DNA from: Rhodococcus rhodnii
GTDB lineage: Bacteria > Actinomycetota > Actinomycetes > Mycobacteriales > Pseudonocardiaceae
Direction of reading: 5' to 3'
Length of the DNA: 64,000 bases
Assembly (NCBI GenBank): GCA_000720375.1
Contig: JOAA01000003.1
Location: forward strand, 186,001-250,000
The notes under the pieces were generated by a model. That model searched no databases. It saw only the letters and a list, made by a program, of their open reading frames with translations, and was not told the origin of the DNA. A program made the position numbers and the translations under genes. Shown here piece by piece: positions 7,925-16,772 of this stretch. Within the stretch, counting starts at the first letter, position 1. The number at the start of each line of letters is the position of its first letter.

Positions 7925-9334
7925 GTGAGCAGCAGGCACACGAGACGCGACGTCCTTCGCGGCGTCGGCCTCGTTGCGGGCGGAATGCTTGCCGGAACCG
8001 GTTTCGCACTGTCGGCACTGCCTGCCGCCGCTGAGGTCGAGCCGCCACACCAGTGGAGACTGGTACCGCAGATCCTGGCAAGGATCCGTCCGCCCACGTT
8101 CCCGCACCGGATCTTCCCGATCACCGCGTACGGCGCCGTGGGCGATGGACGGACCAAGAACACCAACCCGATCAATAACGCGATCGAGGAATGCAGCCGG
8201 AGCGGCGGCGGGCGTGTGGTCGTCCCGGAAGGCACGTTCCTCACCGGCGGCATCCGTATGCGCACCGGCGTCGACCTGCACCTCGCCGAGGGCGCAACCC
8301 TGAAGTTCAGCAACGACCCCAAGGATTTCCTTCCCCTCGTACTGGTGCGCTGGGAAGGCACGCTCTGCTATAACTACCAAGCGTTCATCTACGCCTATCG
8401 GCAACGCGATATGGCGATCACCGGATCCGGCACCATCGACGGCGACGCGCCCAACGGGCCATGGCCGAGCTGGGGTGCGGGATCCACGCCAGAGCTGCGC
8501 AGGATGGGCGAAGAGGGCGTACCCGTGGAACAACGGATCATGGGCGAGGGCAAACGCATGCGCCCCAACATGATTCAGTTCATTGACTGCCAGAACCTGT
8601 TGTTCCAAGATGTGTTCCTGCGCAACCCAGCAATGTGGACACTGCATCCGGTCTTCTGCACCAACGTGACCGTTCGCAACGTCCACATCTACTCTACGAA
8701 CTCGCAAGGCGATGGCGTCGATCTCGACTCGACGAGCTACGCGCACGTCATCAACTCGCGGTTCAACACGAATGACGACTGTGTCGTCCTCAAATCTGGT
8801 CGGGATGCCGACGGGCGGCGGATCGGCATCCCGACCTCCAACGTGGTGGTCGAACGCTGCAAGTTCTCCGGCCGATGGGGTGGGATCACCGTCGGCTCGG
8901 AGATGTCCGGCGGAGTGCGCAACGCGTTCTGCCAGGACTGCGAGATCAACGCGCCCGACTTCCCCGGGCGCTACCCGATCAAGCATGCGCTGTACATCAA
9001 GACGAACAAGGACCGCGGTGGCGTCATCGACGGTATCCACTTGCGGAACATCAACGGCCGCAACGTGGAACGCGAGATCCTGTTCGTCAGCATGTACTAC
9101 AGCAGCGGCGGGTCGGGCACGCACTTCCCGCAGATCAACAATGTCACGGTCGACGGCATGACGATCGCCGGCGGCCGCAAGGCCATTCACTTCGATGGCT
9201 TCCCCGAGAGCCACATCCGTGACGTGACGATCGCCAACAGCGAGTTCACCGGAATCGTGGAACCCAACACCATTCGCAACACGGACAACATCGTGCTGCG
9301 CAACGTGCGCATCAACGGCTCTCTTGTGGACTGA
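7925..9334 (+). CDS. Secreted GH28 polygalacturonase-like glycoside hydrolase
   Basis: A 469-residue enzyme of the right-handed beta-helix GH28 family, which hydrolyses galacturonan or rhamnogalacturonan backbones. The GTG at 7925 follows AAGGGAGAC. The N-terminus has a Tat-type signal (SSRHTRRDVLRGVGLVAGG, twin Arg 7-8), consistent with folded export. Conserved GH28 features are GDGVDLDS, the paired Asp in NTNDDC (Asp284-Asp285), the glycine-rich GGITVGSEMSGGV and the IKT motif LYIKTNK. It opens a three-gene operon with GH105 and GH31 enzymes. Confidence 0.9.
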   Translation: MSSRHTRRDVLRGVGLVAGGMLAGTGFALSALPAAAEVEPPHQWRLVPQILARIRPPTFPHRIFPITAYGAVGDGRTKNTNPINNAIEECSRSGGGRVVVPEGTFLTGGIRMRTGVDLHLAEGATLKFSNDPKDFLPLVLVRWEGTLCYNYQAFIYAYRQRDMAITGSGTIDGDAPNGPWPSWGAGSTPELRRMGEEGVPVEQRIMGEGKRMRPNMIQFIDCQNLLFQDVFLRNPAMWTLHPVFCTNVTVRNVHIYSTNSQGDGVDLDSTSYAHVINSRFNTNDDCVVLKSGRDADGRRIGIPTSNVVVERCKFSGRWGGITVGSEMSGGVRNAFCQDCEINAPDFPGRYPIKHALYIKTNKDRGGVIDGIHLRNINGRNVEREILFVSMYYSSGGSGTHFPQINNVTVDGMTIAGGRKAIHFDGFPESHIRDVTIANSEFTGIVEPNTIRNTDNIVLRNVRINGSLVD

Positions 9335-9364
9335 CGCCTCCTCCCTGCACTCGAAGAGGTCAGC

Positions 9365-10519
9365 ATGTCGCAATTCTCCCGTAGGTCAGTGCTGCTCGGT
9401 GGAACCGCGGCGGTGTTCGCGGCCGGATCGCCTGCGTTGGCGGCGCCTTCGCCACGGATCGATCCCGACTGGTCAGTCGAGGTGGTTCGGTCCACAATGG
9501 CGCGACACACGCCGTCCTCTTTAGGCGGTTGGGGCTACACCCGAGGGCTGTACCTCTACGGGCAGTACCTGGTGTACAAGCGAACCGGCACGCAGTCGTA
9601 CTTCAACTACATCAAGTCCTGGGTGGACAGGTTCGTCGACAGCAGCGGGAACATCGGCAACAGCTTCAACAACCTTGACTCGATGCGGTCCGGCCAGTTG
9701 CTGCCCATCCTGCACCGGGAAACCGGACAGCAGCGGTACAAGACCGCGGCCGACAAGGTCCGTAACCGGTTCAACAGCTATCCGCGGACATCCGACGGCG
9801 GCATGTTCCACGCCACCAGCAAAGTCGGGCAGCTGTGGGCCGACGGTGTCTACATGGCACAGCCCTTCATCGCCGACTACGCCAAGCAGTACAACCAGAC
9901 CTACGGTTTCGACGAGGCCACTCGCAACATGGTCGCGTACTTCACGCACCTGAAGGAAACCAACGGCCTGCTGTACCACGCTTACGACGCCGACGGATCC
10001 GAGTCGTGGGCCAAGAACCCCGGCCGCCATTCGGCGTACCACTGGGCCAGGGCGATCGGCTGGTTCGGCATGGCCGCCATCGACATCCTGGAAGTGCTGC
10101 CCGCCACTCACCCTCGCCGCCAGGCGCTGATCGACATGATCAAGCATCTGGCGGTTGGCTACCAGCGCTTCCAGGATCCGGCGACCGGCCGGTGGTGGCA
10201 GGTGGTCGACCGCGGCACGACCTCGGGGAACTGGCTGGAGACGTCGGCTTCGGCGATGTACACCTTCATGCTGTCCCGCGGCGTGGAACGCGGTTACCTC
10301 GACCCGAGCTACAAAGCCGTTGCCAGCAAAGGATATCAGGGCGTACTGGCGAAGATCTCACTCGGCTCGGACAACCGGACGAACCTGCGGGACATCTCCG
10401 AGGGCACGAACGTCGGCAACCTGAGCTACTACTTCGATCGCAAGCGCAACACCAACGACTTCCACGGCCTGGGCGCCTTCCTGATCATGAACGAACAACT
10501 GATGAGAACCGGGGGCTGA
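9365..10519 (+). CDS. Secreted GH105 unsaturated rhamnogalacturonyl hydrolase-like enzyme
   Basis: A 384-residue enzyme of the alpha6/alpha6-barrel GH88/GH105 type, which removes unsaturated uronic acid from the ends of lyase products. The N-terminus has a twin-Arg signal (SQFSRRSVLLGGTAAVFAAG). The family region LWADGVYMAQPF contains the likely catalytic Asp160; HYWARAIGWF-like sequence (SAYHWARAIGWFGMA) and WLETSASAMYTFML are also typical. It starts 30 bases after the GH28 stop and ends five bases before the GH31 start, so it is co-transcribed. Confidence 0.88.
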   Translation: MSQFSRRSVLLGGTAAVFAAGSPALAAPSPRIDPDWSVEVVRSTMARHTPSSLGGWGYTRGLYLYGQYLVYKRTGTQSYFNYIKSWVDRFVDSSGNIGNSFNNLDSMRSGQLLPILHRETGQQRYKTAADKVRNRFNSYPRTSDGGMFHATSKVGQLWADGVYMAQPFIADYAKQYNQTYGFDEATRNMVAYFTHLKETNGLLYHAYDADGSESWAKNPGRHSAYHWARAIGWFGMAAIDILEVLPATHPRRQALIDMIKHLAVGYQRFQDPATGRWWQVVDRGTTSGNWLETSASAMYTFMLSRGVERGYLDPSYKAVASKGYQGVLAKISLGSDNRTNLRDISEGTNVGNLSYYFDRKRNTNDFHGLGAFLIMNEQLMRTGG

Positions 10520-10523
10520 TCCA

Positions 10524-12917
10524 ATGCGGCGGCTACTGGCGATTTCGGCGGCCGCGGCGGCACTTGCCGTGTATTCGGGTGGTGCGTCACCCGGGTACAC
10601 GGCTTCTGCCACGCCGGGCCTTTCCTGGACAGTCGAGCACTCCCCATTCCGCTTGGTTTATACGAACTCGGGCAAGCAGATCACAGCGCAACTGTCCGGA
10701 ATGGGCTACCGGCTCGCTGATGGAACAGCGCACACCTTGACCGCGTTGCGTTCTTCCACTGGCGGCACGTACACAGTGGACACCTCCGAGCCTGGCCGCA
10801 GCGCGACGGTCAACGTGACGCGGACGGATCGTGGTCTGCGGGTGTCGATGTCGTTGCAGCCCGCCACGGATGTCGTGCAGGTTTCCGAGACCTTGGTCGG
10901 CTCCACTTCGGAGCATTTCCTCGGTGGTGGCGCGCACACGATGTTCATCGACCTGCGCGGCAAGACCCTGCTGAACAAAGCGGTGTTCGTCGGTGCCAGC
11001 AACTTCGGCAAGTGCAACAAGAACGGCGCCCCGACACCGTTCTTCATCAGCTCGGCCGGCTACGGCATCTACCCCGACACCACAGCAATCGGACGGTTGG
11101 CATTCCCCAACGCGGCACCGGACACGCACTGCAACGACGCTCCCGCCCCTTGCCCGGTCTCGTTCAACCAACCCGACCGCATCCAGCTGTGCTTCAAGAC
11201 AAACCGCTTGGACTACGAGGTCTACGCCGGTGATCCGGCGGCCGTGACCACGTCGTACTTCAAGCGTGTCGGAATGCCGACTTTGCCGCCACCGCGCCAG
11301 TTCGCGATGACGAAGTGGCGCGACAAGATCTCCTCGCAGGCAGAAGTGATCGAGGACATGGTGGAACTTCAGAAGCGCGGCATTCCACTGGACACGATCT
11401 GGATCGACAACCCCTGGGAGCAAGGCCCGGCGGGCGGGCGCGTGACGTATGCCTGTATCGGTGCGTTGACGTTCGACAACCAGCAATTCCCCGACCCGGC
11501 CGGAATGATCTCCCAGCTGCGTGCCGGTGGCGTGAGCCTCGGAACCTGGGTGGCACCCTTCTTGAGCAAGCAGTCCGACGGAAAGCCTTGCGTCAACGAC
11601 TATCCGGCAGGCTCATTCGTCCAATCGGACCGGACGAACGTGTGGGACATCGACCTGACCAACCCGGTGGCGCGCGCGCACTTCGAGGCCAAGCTGGAAA
11701 AGCTCTTCCGGATGGGCGTCAACATGGTCAAGGGCGACCGCGGAGAAGAGCACAACTTCGAACAGTCGACCTTCGCAGGCGGCCCAGGCACACTGGTACA
11801 CAACACCTATCCCCTGCTGTACGCCGAATCCGTCGCCCGGATGCTGCAGAAGGTCCACGGCGACGACTACGCGATGCTGTTCCGTGCCGGATACGACGGA
11901 ATGCCCAAGGTCCTACGTGGATCATGGATGGCCGACGCCGACATGAGCTTCGACGGGCTGCGACTGACGCTTCGGCGTGGCGTCAACAACTCGTTCACCG
12001 GGCACCCGGTCTGGGGCTCGGACACCGGCGGATACCGCAGGGTGGCCGACGACTCGCCTTCGCCGTCGTTGTTCACCCGCTGGGCCCAGCTCTCGGCGAT
12101 CTCACCGGTGTTCCAGGTCGGCGGTCCCGGGCGTAACGCCACCCCATGGGTCTACGACCAGGCCACTGTGGACCGCTTCCGGCGCGCGGCGATCCTGCAC
12201 TACGAGCTGTTCCCGTACCTCTACCGGCTGGCGCAGCAGGCGTCGGTCACCGGAGTTCCGATCACCCGGCCGATGGCGTTCGACCATCCGCACGAAGAAG
12301 CGGCATGGCAGGCCGACCAACAGCTGATGATCGGCGAAGACCTGCTCGCCGCACCGGTCACAGCGGACCGCGCCGAAGCTGACGGAGCGGCGGGCAGGCC
12401 AACCCCAGTAGACGTCTGGCTGCCCGCAGGCAAATGGATCGACCTGCACAACGGCAACGTGGCCGAAGGCGGTCGGTGGTTGATCCGCGAGTCCACCTTG
12501 GACGAGTTCCCGCTGTACCTGCGCGCCGGTGGCGGGATCGCATTCAACCAACGCGACCCGAACATCTGGCCGACACCATGGGGCCTGAACGACATAAACC
12601 CCAAGGACCGAACCGGCTGGCTCATCTCACCCGACGGCGGCACATCGGTCACGAACCACAATGGTGGCAAGGTGGAAACCCGGCGAATGGGCCGATTCCT
12701 GGAAATCCGAGTCTCCGGCTCGGCCAAGGAAACCCAAATCACCATCCCCGGCCCAGCCCCAATACTGGCATCGATCGACGGCAGCCATCCCGTGCCCCGC
12801 TCATCGCCAGAACAACTACGCGCCAAAGCAACCGGCTGGACCACGAAGGACGCCCCCTTCGGCGGCACAATCCTGAAGGTCCCCGGAAACGCGAAGATCC
12901 TGTTGGTGATGGCTTAG
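10524..12917 (+). CDS. Secreted GH31 family alpha-glycosidase
   Basis: A 797-residue GH31 enzyme (alpha-glucosidase/alpha-xylosidase clan) with an N-terminal signal (MRRLLAISAAAAALAVYSGG). The likely nucleophile is Asp405 in MVKGDRGEE and the likely acid/base is Asp471 in GSWMADADMSFDGLR, the position of WxGD in other members. TIWIDNPWEQGP and VWGSDTGGY are further family landmarks. The specificity is unknown. The operon suggests a side chain or terminal alpha-linked sugar of a plant polysaccharide, possibly xylosyl, galactosyl or galacturonosyl. A terminator follows directly. Confidence 0.87.
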   Translation: MRRLLAISAAAAALAVYSGGASPGYTASATPGLSWTVEHSPFRLVYTNSGKQITAQLSGMGYRLADGTAHTLTALRSSTGGTYTVDTSEPGRSATVNVTRTDRGLRVSMSLQPATDVVQVSETLVGSTSEHFLGGGAHTMFIDLRGKTLLNKAVFVGASNFGKCNKNGAPTPFFISSAGYGIYPDTTAIGRLAFPNAAPDTHCNDAPAPCPVSFNQPDRIQLCFKTNRLDYEVYAGDPAAVTTSYFKRVGMPTLPPPRQFAMTKWRDKISSQAEVIEDMVELQKRGIPLDTIWIDNPWEQGPAGGRVTYACIGALTFDNQQFPDPAGMISQLRAGGVSLGTWVAPFLSKQSDGKPCVNDYPAGSFVQSDRTNVWDIDLTNPVARAHFEAKLEKLFRMGVNMVKGDRGEEHNFEQSTFAGGPGTLVHNTYPLLYAESVARMLQKVHGDDYAMLFRAGYDGMPKVLRGSWMADADMSFDGLRLTLRRGVNNSFTGHPVWGSDTGGYRRVADDSPSPSLFTRWAQLSAISPVFQVGGPGRNATPWVYDQATVDRFRRAAILHYELFPYLYRLAQQASVTGVPITRPMAFDHPHEEAAWQADQQLMIGEDLLAAPVTADRAEADGAAGRPTPVDVWLPAGKWIDLHNGNVAEGGRWLIRESTLDEFPLYLRAGGGIAFNQRDPNIWPTPWGLNDINPKDRTGWLISPDGGTSVTNHNGGKVETRRMGRFLEIRVSGSAKETQITIPGPAPILASIDGSHPVPRSSPEQLRAKATGWTTKDAPFGGTILKVPGNAKILLVMA

Positions 12918-12925
12918 GTAGAGAA

Positions 12926-12958
12926 AGGGCGCGCCCCAAGCACAGAAAGGCGCGCCCT
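12926..12958 (+). terminator. Terminator of the GH28-GH105-GH31 operon
   Basis: A perfect 10-bp stem, AGGGCGCGCC (12926-12935) with GGCGCGCCCT (12949-12958), starts nine bases after the GH31 stop. It lacks a T-tail, which is common for actinomycete terminators. Confidence 0.7.
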
Positions 12959-13018
12959 AAGCAGTAGTCGGCGCCACACAGCAGCGCGCCGAAAGCAGGC
13001 CCAGCGTGCGGCTCACTA

Positions 13019-13102
13019 TGCCGGAAAGCGCATTTCATGGTGCCGGAACGGTGGACACGATGTGCCGGAACGGTGGACACGGGGTGCCGGAGTGGTGGAC
13101 AC
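13019..13102. repeat. 22-bp tandem repeat, four copies
   Basis: TGCCGG recurs exactly every 22 bases (13019, 13041, 13063, 13085). Copies two and three share TGCCGGAACGGTGGACAC, copy four differs slightly (GGAGTGG) and copy one is degenerate. The array lies between the GH31 terminator and the convergent small membrane gene. It could be a set of protein-binding sites, or an IS-end remnant; no transposase is near. Confidence 0.8.
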
Positions 13103-13107
13103 GGCTG

Positions 13108-13299
13108 TCAGGTTCGCCGGCGGCGGGCGGCCCAGATGATGAGCACGATGCCGCCGGCGACACATACCAGGCCGATGCTGGTCCACAGCCGTTCCCCGGT
13201 CATGAAGCTGCCGGTGATGTAGCCGAGACCCTGGCCGGTCCACACGCCGCCCACCAGGATCAGCAGGACGCCGAGGACGATCGGGAGCCACTTACTCAT
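13108..13299 (-). CDS. Small two-helix membrane protein
   Basis: A 63-residue protein with two hydrophobic segments (LPIVLGVLLILVGGVWTG and TSIGLVCVAGGIVLIIWAA) and a positively charged C-terminus (RRRRT), so it is an integral membrane protein with the tail inside. Its ATG comes three bases after the stop of the phosphoesterase gene, which implies translational coupling. I recognise no function. Confidence 0.7.
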   Translation of the reverse strand: MSKWLPIVLGVLLILVGGVWTGQGLGYITGSFMTGERLWTSIGLVCVAGGIVLIIWAARRRRT

Positions 13300-13302
13300 A
13301 CA

Positions 13303-15036
13303 TCATGGTCTCACCATGAAGTCCCGTTCCGCGAGCGGACGGTCGACGACCCGCACATCCCCGATCCAGCCGTAGAACGTCTTGTCGATCTTCCGGTCGT
13401 ACGTGTACGCACCCATCAGCCACACGTCGTTGGCCGTGGAAATCCCGACAGCCGGGGTCGATGGATTCCGCAGCAGCCGAGCGCCATCGACGTACAAGGT
13501 CGTGGACCGGCCGTCATTGACCACAGCGACGTGCCACCACTTGCCCAAAGGCAGCTCATGCCCCCAGTTCGTGGAGATCCCGTTCTGGTTCAACGGGAAC
13601 GTCGCCCACTGCAGAGCATGCCCATCGGACAGGCTCAAAGTCGCCACGGGCTCGCTGGGGTCATCGCCCGTCTTCCCGGCGTCACGACCAGTGCCGAGCC
13701 GGGAAAGCAAAGCACCCCAAGCATGAGAACTGTTGAAGTCCGTTGGCAGCTTGCAGAACGCCTCGATCGTGTATCCACGTTGGAACGTGGCCTTGTTCAG
13801 CGGCGCACCGGCCACAGTCTTGAAGTACGCCCCATCAAGGAAAACGCTGCCATGCCCAGGCTGTGACGCATGGTGCTCAGACGACCAAGTCGGACTACCC
13901 GTAACGACAAGGTCATTACCGTTGCCGGACAAGTCACGAAGATCGCGTGAGTCGAACCGCCAGTACGCCACCGTCCCCGGAATCACCATCTCACGGGCCG
14001 GGCGAGGCGGAACCGGCGGAACCGGCGCGAAACCGGAGAAGCGCTTGGTGAAGTCGATCTCCACGCTGAAGTAATCCAGCGGCCCGGATCGCTCGATCTC
14101 CTGCTGCGCCAAGACATTCAGCTTGCGCTGGGCGAGCAGCCACGGCGAGAACGTCTCCACGTCGATCACGCCACGCGCCAGATCGAAGTGGTACAGCCGG
14201 ATCATCGCGCTGCCGCCGTAATACCGGTCCTGGTAGTTCGTGATGTGCGCGTGCACGTCGTTTCCCGCGCTGTTGCGCAACACCGTCCGTCCGGGTGGCC
14301 AGAAGTGCCCGTTCAACGTCAAGAAGATCTGGTCGTTGTCCTTGACCAGGTCGTTCCACAGGCGCTGGCCGAAGTCCGACAGCACCGCGTTTCCGTCACC
14401 GCTGTCGGCGTGCACGAACTCATGGGTCGTCAGAATGACCGGGCTGCGGGGGTGCTTGCGCATCACATCGCGCGCCCAGGCGATGCTTCCGGCCGACGGA
14501 CGCCAATCCAGCACCAGGACAACCCATTCCCGGCCTGCGGCACGGAAAACATGATACGAGTTGTAGCCGTCACGAGTCGCGCCACGGAAAGTCGGGCTGT
14601 TGCGGAACCGCGCCGGGCCGAAGTTGTCCAGGTACGGGCTCGGGCCACGCTGGTCGTCCTTGGACGCGTCGATGTCGTGGTTTCCGGCGAGCACACTGTA
14701 CGGGAACCGGTCGAGAATCCGGAATGTCCGGCTGATCGAGGAGAACTCGGACGCGAGGCCGTTCTCGGTCATGTCACCGAGGTGGGCGACGAAGACCGTG
14801 TTGTGCTCGCGTGCGCTGTCCACAATGTAACGAAGCGACGCCTCGAGTGGCGCTGCGTCACCGCGATCACGGTCGTAGAGGTACTGCGTGTCCGGGATGA
14901 CCGCGAGGGTGAACCGTGGACTGTCCGTGTCCGGCCGGGACCCGCCGAACGGCGAGGCCGCAGCCGGAGCGGGCAATGCGGCGGCAGCCGGGATCAGCCC
15001 GGCACTCAGAAGAAAAAGACGTCTGCTGGATGACAC
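13303..15036 (-). CDS. Secreted calcineurin-like phosphoesterase with C-terminal LamG/concanavalin-like domain
   Basis: A 577-residue exported protein. The N-terminus has a Tat-like signal (SSSRRLFLLSAGLIPAAAA). Residues ~45-320 form a metallophosphoesterase with the metal-ligand motifs PDTQ, GDMTENG, GNHD and later LTTHE and NGH. Residues ~370-575 form a LamG-type jelly roll (VAYWRFDSRDLRDLSGNGND, YTIEAFCKL, WWHVAVVNDG, WIGDVRV). This combination suggests a cell-surface or polymer-bound phosphoesterase. The substrate is unknown. The start is a GTG at 15036 with no strong ribosome site. Confidence 0.85.
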   Translation of the reverse strand: MSSSRRLFLLSAGLIPAAAALPAPAAASPFGGSRPDTDSPRFTLAVIPDTQYLYDRDRGDAAPLEASLRYIVDSAREHNTVFVAHLGDMTENGLASEFSSISRTFRILDRFPYSVLAGNHDIDASKDDQRGPSPYLDNFGPARFRNSPTFRGATRDGYNSYHVFRAAGREWVVLVLDWRPSAGSIAWARDVMRKHPRSPVILTTHEFVHADSGDGNAVLSDFGQRLWNDLVKDNDQIFLTLNGHFWPPGRTVLRNSAGNDVHAHITNYQDRYYGGSAMIRLYHFDLARGVIDVETFSPWLLAQRKLNVLAQQEIERSGPLDYFSVEIDFTKRFSGFAPVPPVPPRPAREMVIPGTVAYWRFDSRDLRDLSGNGNDLVVTGSPTWSSEHHASQPGHGSVFLDGAYFKTVAGAPLNKATFQRGYTIEAFCKLPTDFNSSHAWGALLSRLGTGRDAGKTGDDPSEPVATLSLSDGHALQWATFPLNQNGISTNWGHELPLGKWWHVAVVNDGRSTTLYVDGARLLRNPSTPAVGISTANDVWLMGAYTYDRKIDKTFYGWIGDVRVVDRPLAERDFMVRP

Positions 15037-15088
15037 GGCGGGAAACTACGTCCCGGAAAAGAACTCGGCCCCAACGGAAAATGAATGT

Positions 15089-15448
15089 CTACAGCTCATA
15101 CGTGTCACCGGACAGCGAACCGTCCGGCAACCGCGGCGGCTTGATCCCAGCCTGGGAGAACAACTCGCCCAGTTCCAGGTTGAGCCTGCTGACCAGCATC
15201 CGGTAATCCGGCACCGGCCGCAACTTGTCATGCATGACCGTCCGTGTGAAGGTCTGGACCTCCGAGCCCCTGGTCGGCCGCAGCCGGTTGACGTCCAGCT
15301 GCAACTCGGCGTGATCGTTGCGGCGCCAGATGGTCAGGCTCCACCACTCGCGCACGTCACCGGACATCCCGCCGTGCTGTGGCCCGCGGGGTATCCGCCA
15401 CGACCATGACTCGACCCAGCTGCGCAGCTGATCGGAACTGACTTCCAC
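15089..15448 (-). CDS. Conserved hypothetical protein
   Basis: A 119-residue soluble protein. The GTG at 15448 is chosen because AGGGAGCGCC directly precedes it. It is rich in Trp and Arg near the N-terminus (LRSWVESWSWRIPRG) and shows no signal peptide, membrane segment or catalytic motif that I recognise. It stands alone between two minus-strand units. Confidence 0.6.
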   Translation of the reverse strand: MEVSSDQLRSWVESWSWRIPRGPQHGGMSGDVREWWSLTIWRRNDHAELQLDVNRLRPTRGSEVQTFTRTVMHDKLRPVPDYRMLVSRLNLELGELFSQAGIKPPRLPDGSLSGDTYEL

Positions 15449-15579
15449 GGCGCTCCCTGGGCGAGGGTGATCAATCAGGAGGAAGAGTACAACGGTCCAC
15501 GCAGATCTTCCCGCTTCACCTACCCGCAACTGGAGTTGTGGTCATTGGAGTCGTGCCGTCGCCATTCGTGACTTCACCC

Positions 15580-16746
15580 TTATGAAACCCGGGTGAGCGC
15601 GTCCGGCGACAGCTCGGCGGGCGTACGGTAACCGGACAATCCGACAGTCAGGTCGAAGTCGGCGAGAATGCTCCGGACCGCGTGCCGCACACCGGCTTCG
15701 CCCGCATGCGCCAGTCCCCACACGAACGGACGGCCGATGAGCACCGCTTTTGCACCCAGTGCAATGGCTTTGAACACGTCGGCACCCGTCCGGACACCGG
15801 AGTCGAACAGCACTTCGAGTCGATCGCCCACCGCGCCGGCGATCGGCGGCAACGCGTCCAGCGAAGCGATTGCGCCGTCAACTTGCCGACCGCCGTGGTT
15901 GGACACGACAATCCCGTCCATTCCGGCATCGGCCGCGCGCCTGGCGTCGTCGACGTGCTGGATTCCTTTCAGCACAATCGGTCCGTCCCAGTGCTCACGC
16001 AGGAACGGCAACGCCTCCCAGTCGCGGTCGGCACCGGTGAACATCTGGATCCACTTCAGCACCGCCATCGGCGTGTCGTTCTCCGGCGTGTCGGCCAAAC
16101 CGGACCGGAACACCGGGTCCGAGAACGGGATCGCGGTGCCGGTTCCCCGGATGAACGGCAGGTATGAGTTGTCCAGATCGTTGGGCCGCCAGGCCAACGT
16201 CCATGTGTCCAACGTGACCACAAGTGTGCTGAACCCGGCTTTGGCCGCCCGGTTGAGGATGCTGACGCACAAGTCCGGGTCGTTCGGCCAGTACAGCTGG
16301 AACCACCTGGGACCAGGGCCACTCGCCTCGGCGACGTCCTCGATCGTGGTGGACGACGCGGTCGACAGGACCATCGGCACGCCAAGCGCGCTCGCGGCAC
16401 GCGCGGTCGCCAATTCACCGTCCGCATGCACGATCGACTGCACGCCGACCGGGGCCAGCAACACAGGCGCGGGCATCGGCGTTCCCAACACCGTTGTCGA
16501 CAAGTCGCGCGTGGCTGCATCGCGGAGCATTCGCGGCACGATCCGCCACTTGTCGAACGCCTCGCGGTTGGCGCGCATCGTCGCACCCGATCCGGCGCCG
16601 CCCTCGACGTACCAGAACGGCCCAGGCTCCAGGATCTCGCGGGCCGACTCGGCCAGCCTGGTCGCGTCGGTGGTGAACGGGGGAACCTCGCCACCCAGGC
16701 CGTGCAGGTACAGCTCGTTCTGGTAACCGCCGAAAGGTTGGCTCAT
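15580..16746 (-). CDS. FMN-dependent alpha-hydroxy-acid oxidase, lactate 2-monooxygenase-like
   Basis: A 388-residue TIM-barrel flavoenzyme of the L-lactate oxidase/monooxygenase group. Visible features are PVLLAPVGVQSIVH and LSTASSTTIEDVA early in the barrel, WFQLYWPND, TLVVTLDTW, the substrate Lys in IVLKGIQHVDDA, the catalytic His in GIVVSNHGGRQVDGA, and the FMN phosphate loop FDSGVRTGADVFKAIALGA. The length matches lactate 2-monooxygenase, which makes acetate and CO2 from lactate. Related enzymes act on other 2-hydroxy acids. It follows the TPR membrane gene by 26 bases and is probably co-transcribed. Confidence 0.82.
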   Translation of the reverse strand: MSQPFGGYQNELYLHGLGGEVPPFTTDATRLAESAREILEPGPFWYVEGGAGSGATMRANREAFDKWRIVPRMLRDAATRDLSTTVLGTPMPAPVLLAPVGVQSIVHADGELATARAASALGVPMVLSTASSTTIEDVAEASGPGPRWFQLYWPNDPDLCVSILNRAAKAGFSTLVVTLDTWTLAWRPNDLDNSYLPFIRGTGTAIPFSDPVFRSGLADTPENDTPMAVLKWIQMFTGADRDWEALPFLREHWDGPIVLKGIQHVDDARRAADAGMDGIVVSNHGGRQVDGAIASLDALPPIAGAVGDRLEVLFDSGVRTGADVFKAIALGAKAVLIGRPFVWGLAHAGEAGVRHAVRSILADFDLTVGLSGYRTPAELSPDALTRVS

Positions 16747-16772
16747 ACCGTGACAACTTACTTTGGCGAAAC

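Noticed and set aside
13019..13102. CRISPR-like repeats
   Set aside because: Period is 22 bases with no variable spacers and no cas genes are near; it is a plain tandem repeat.
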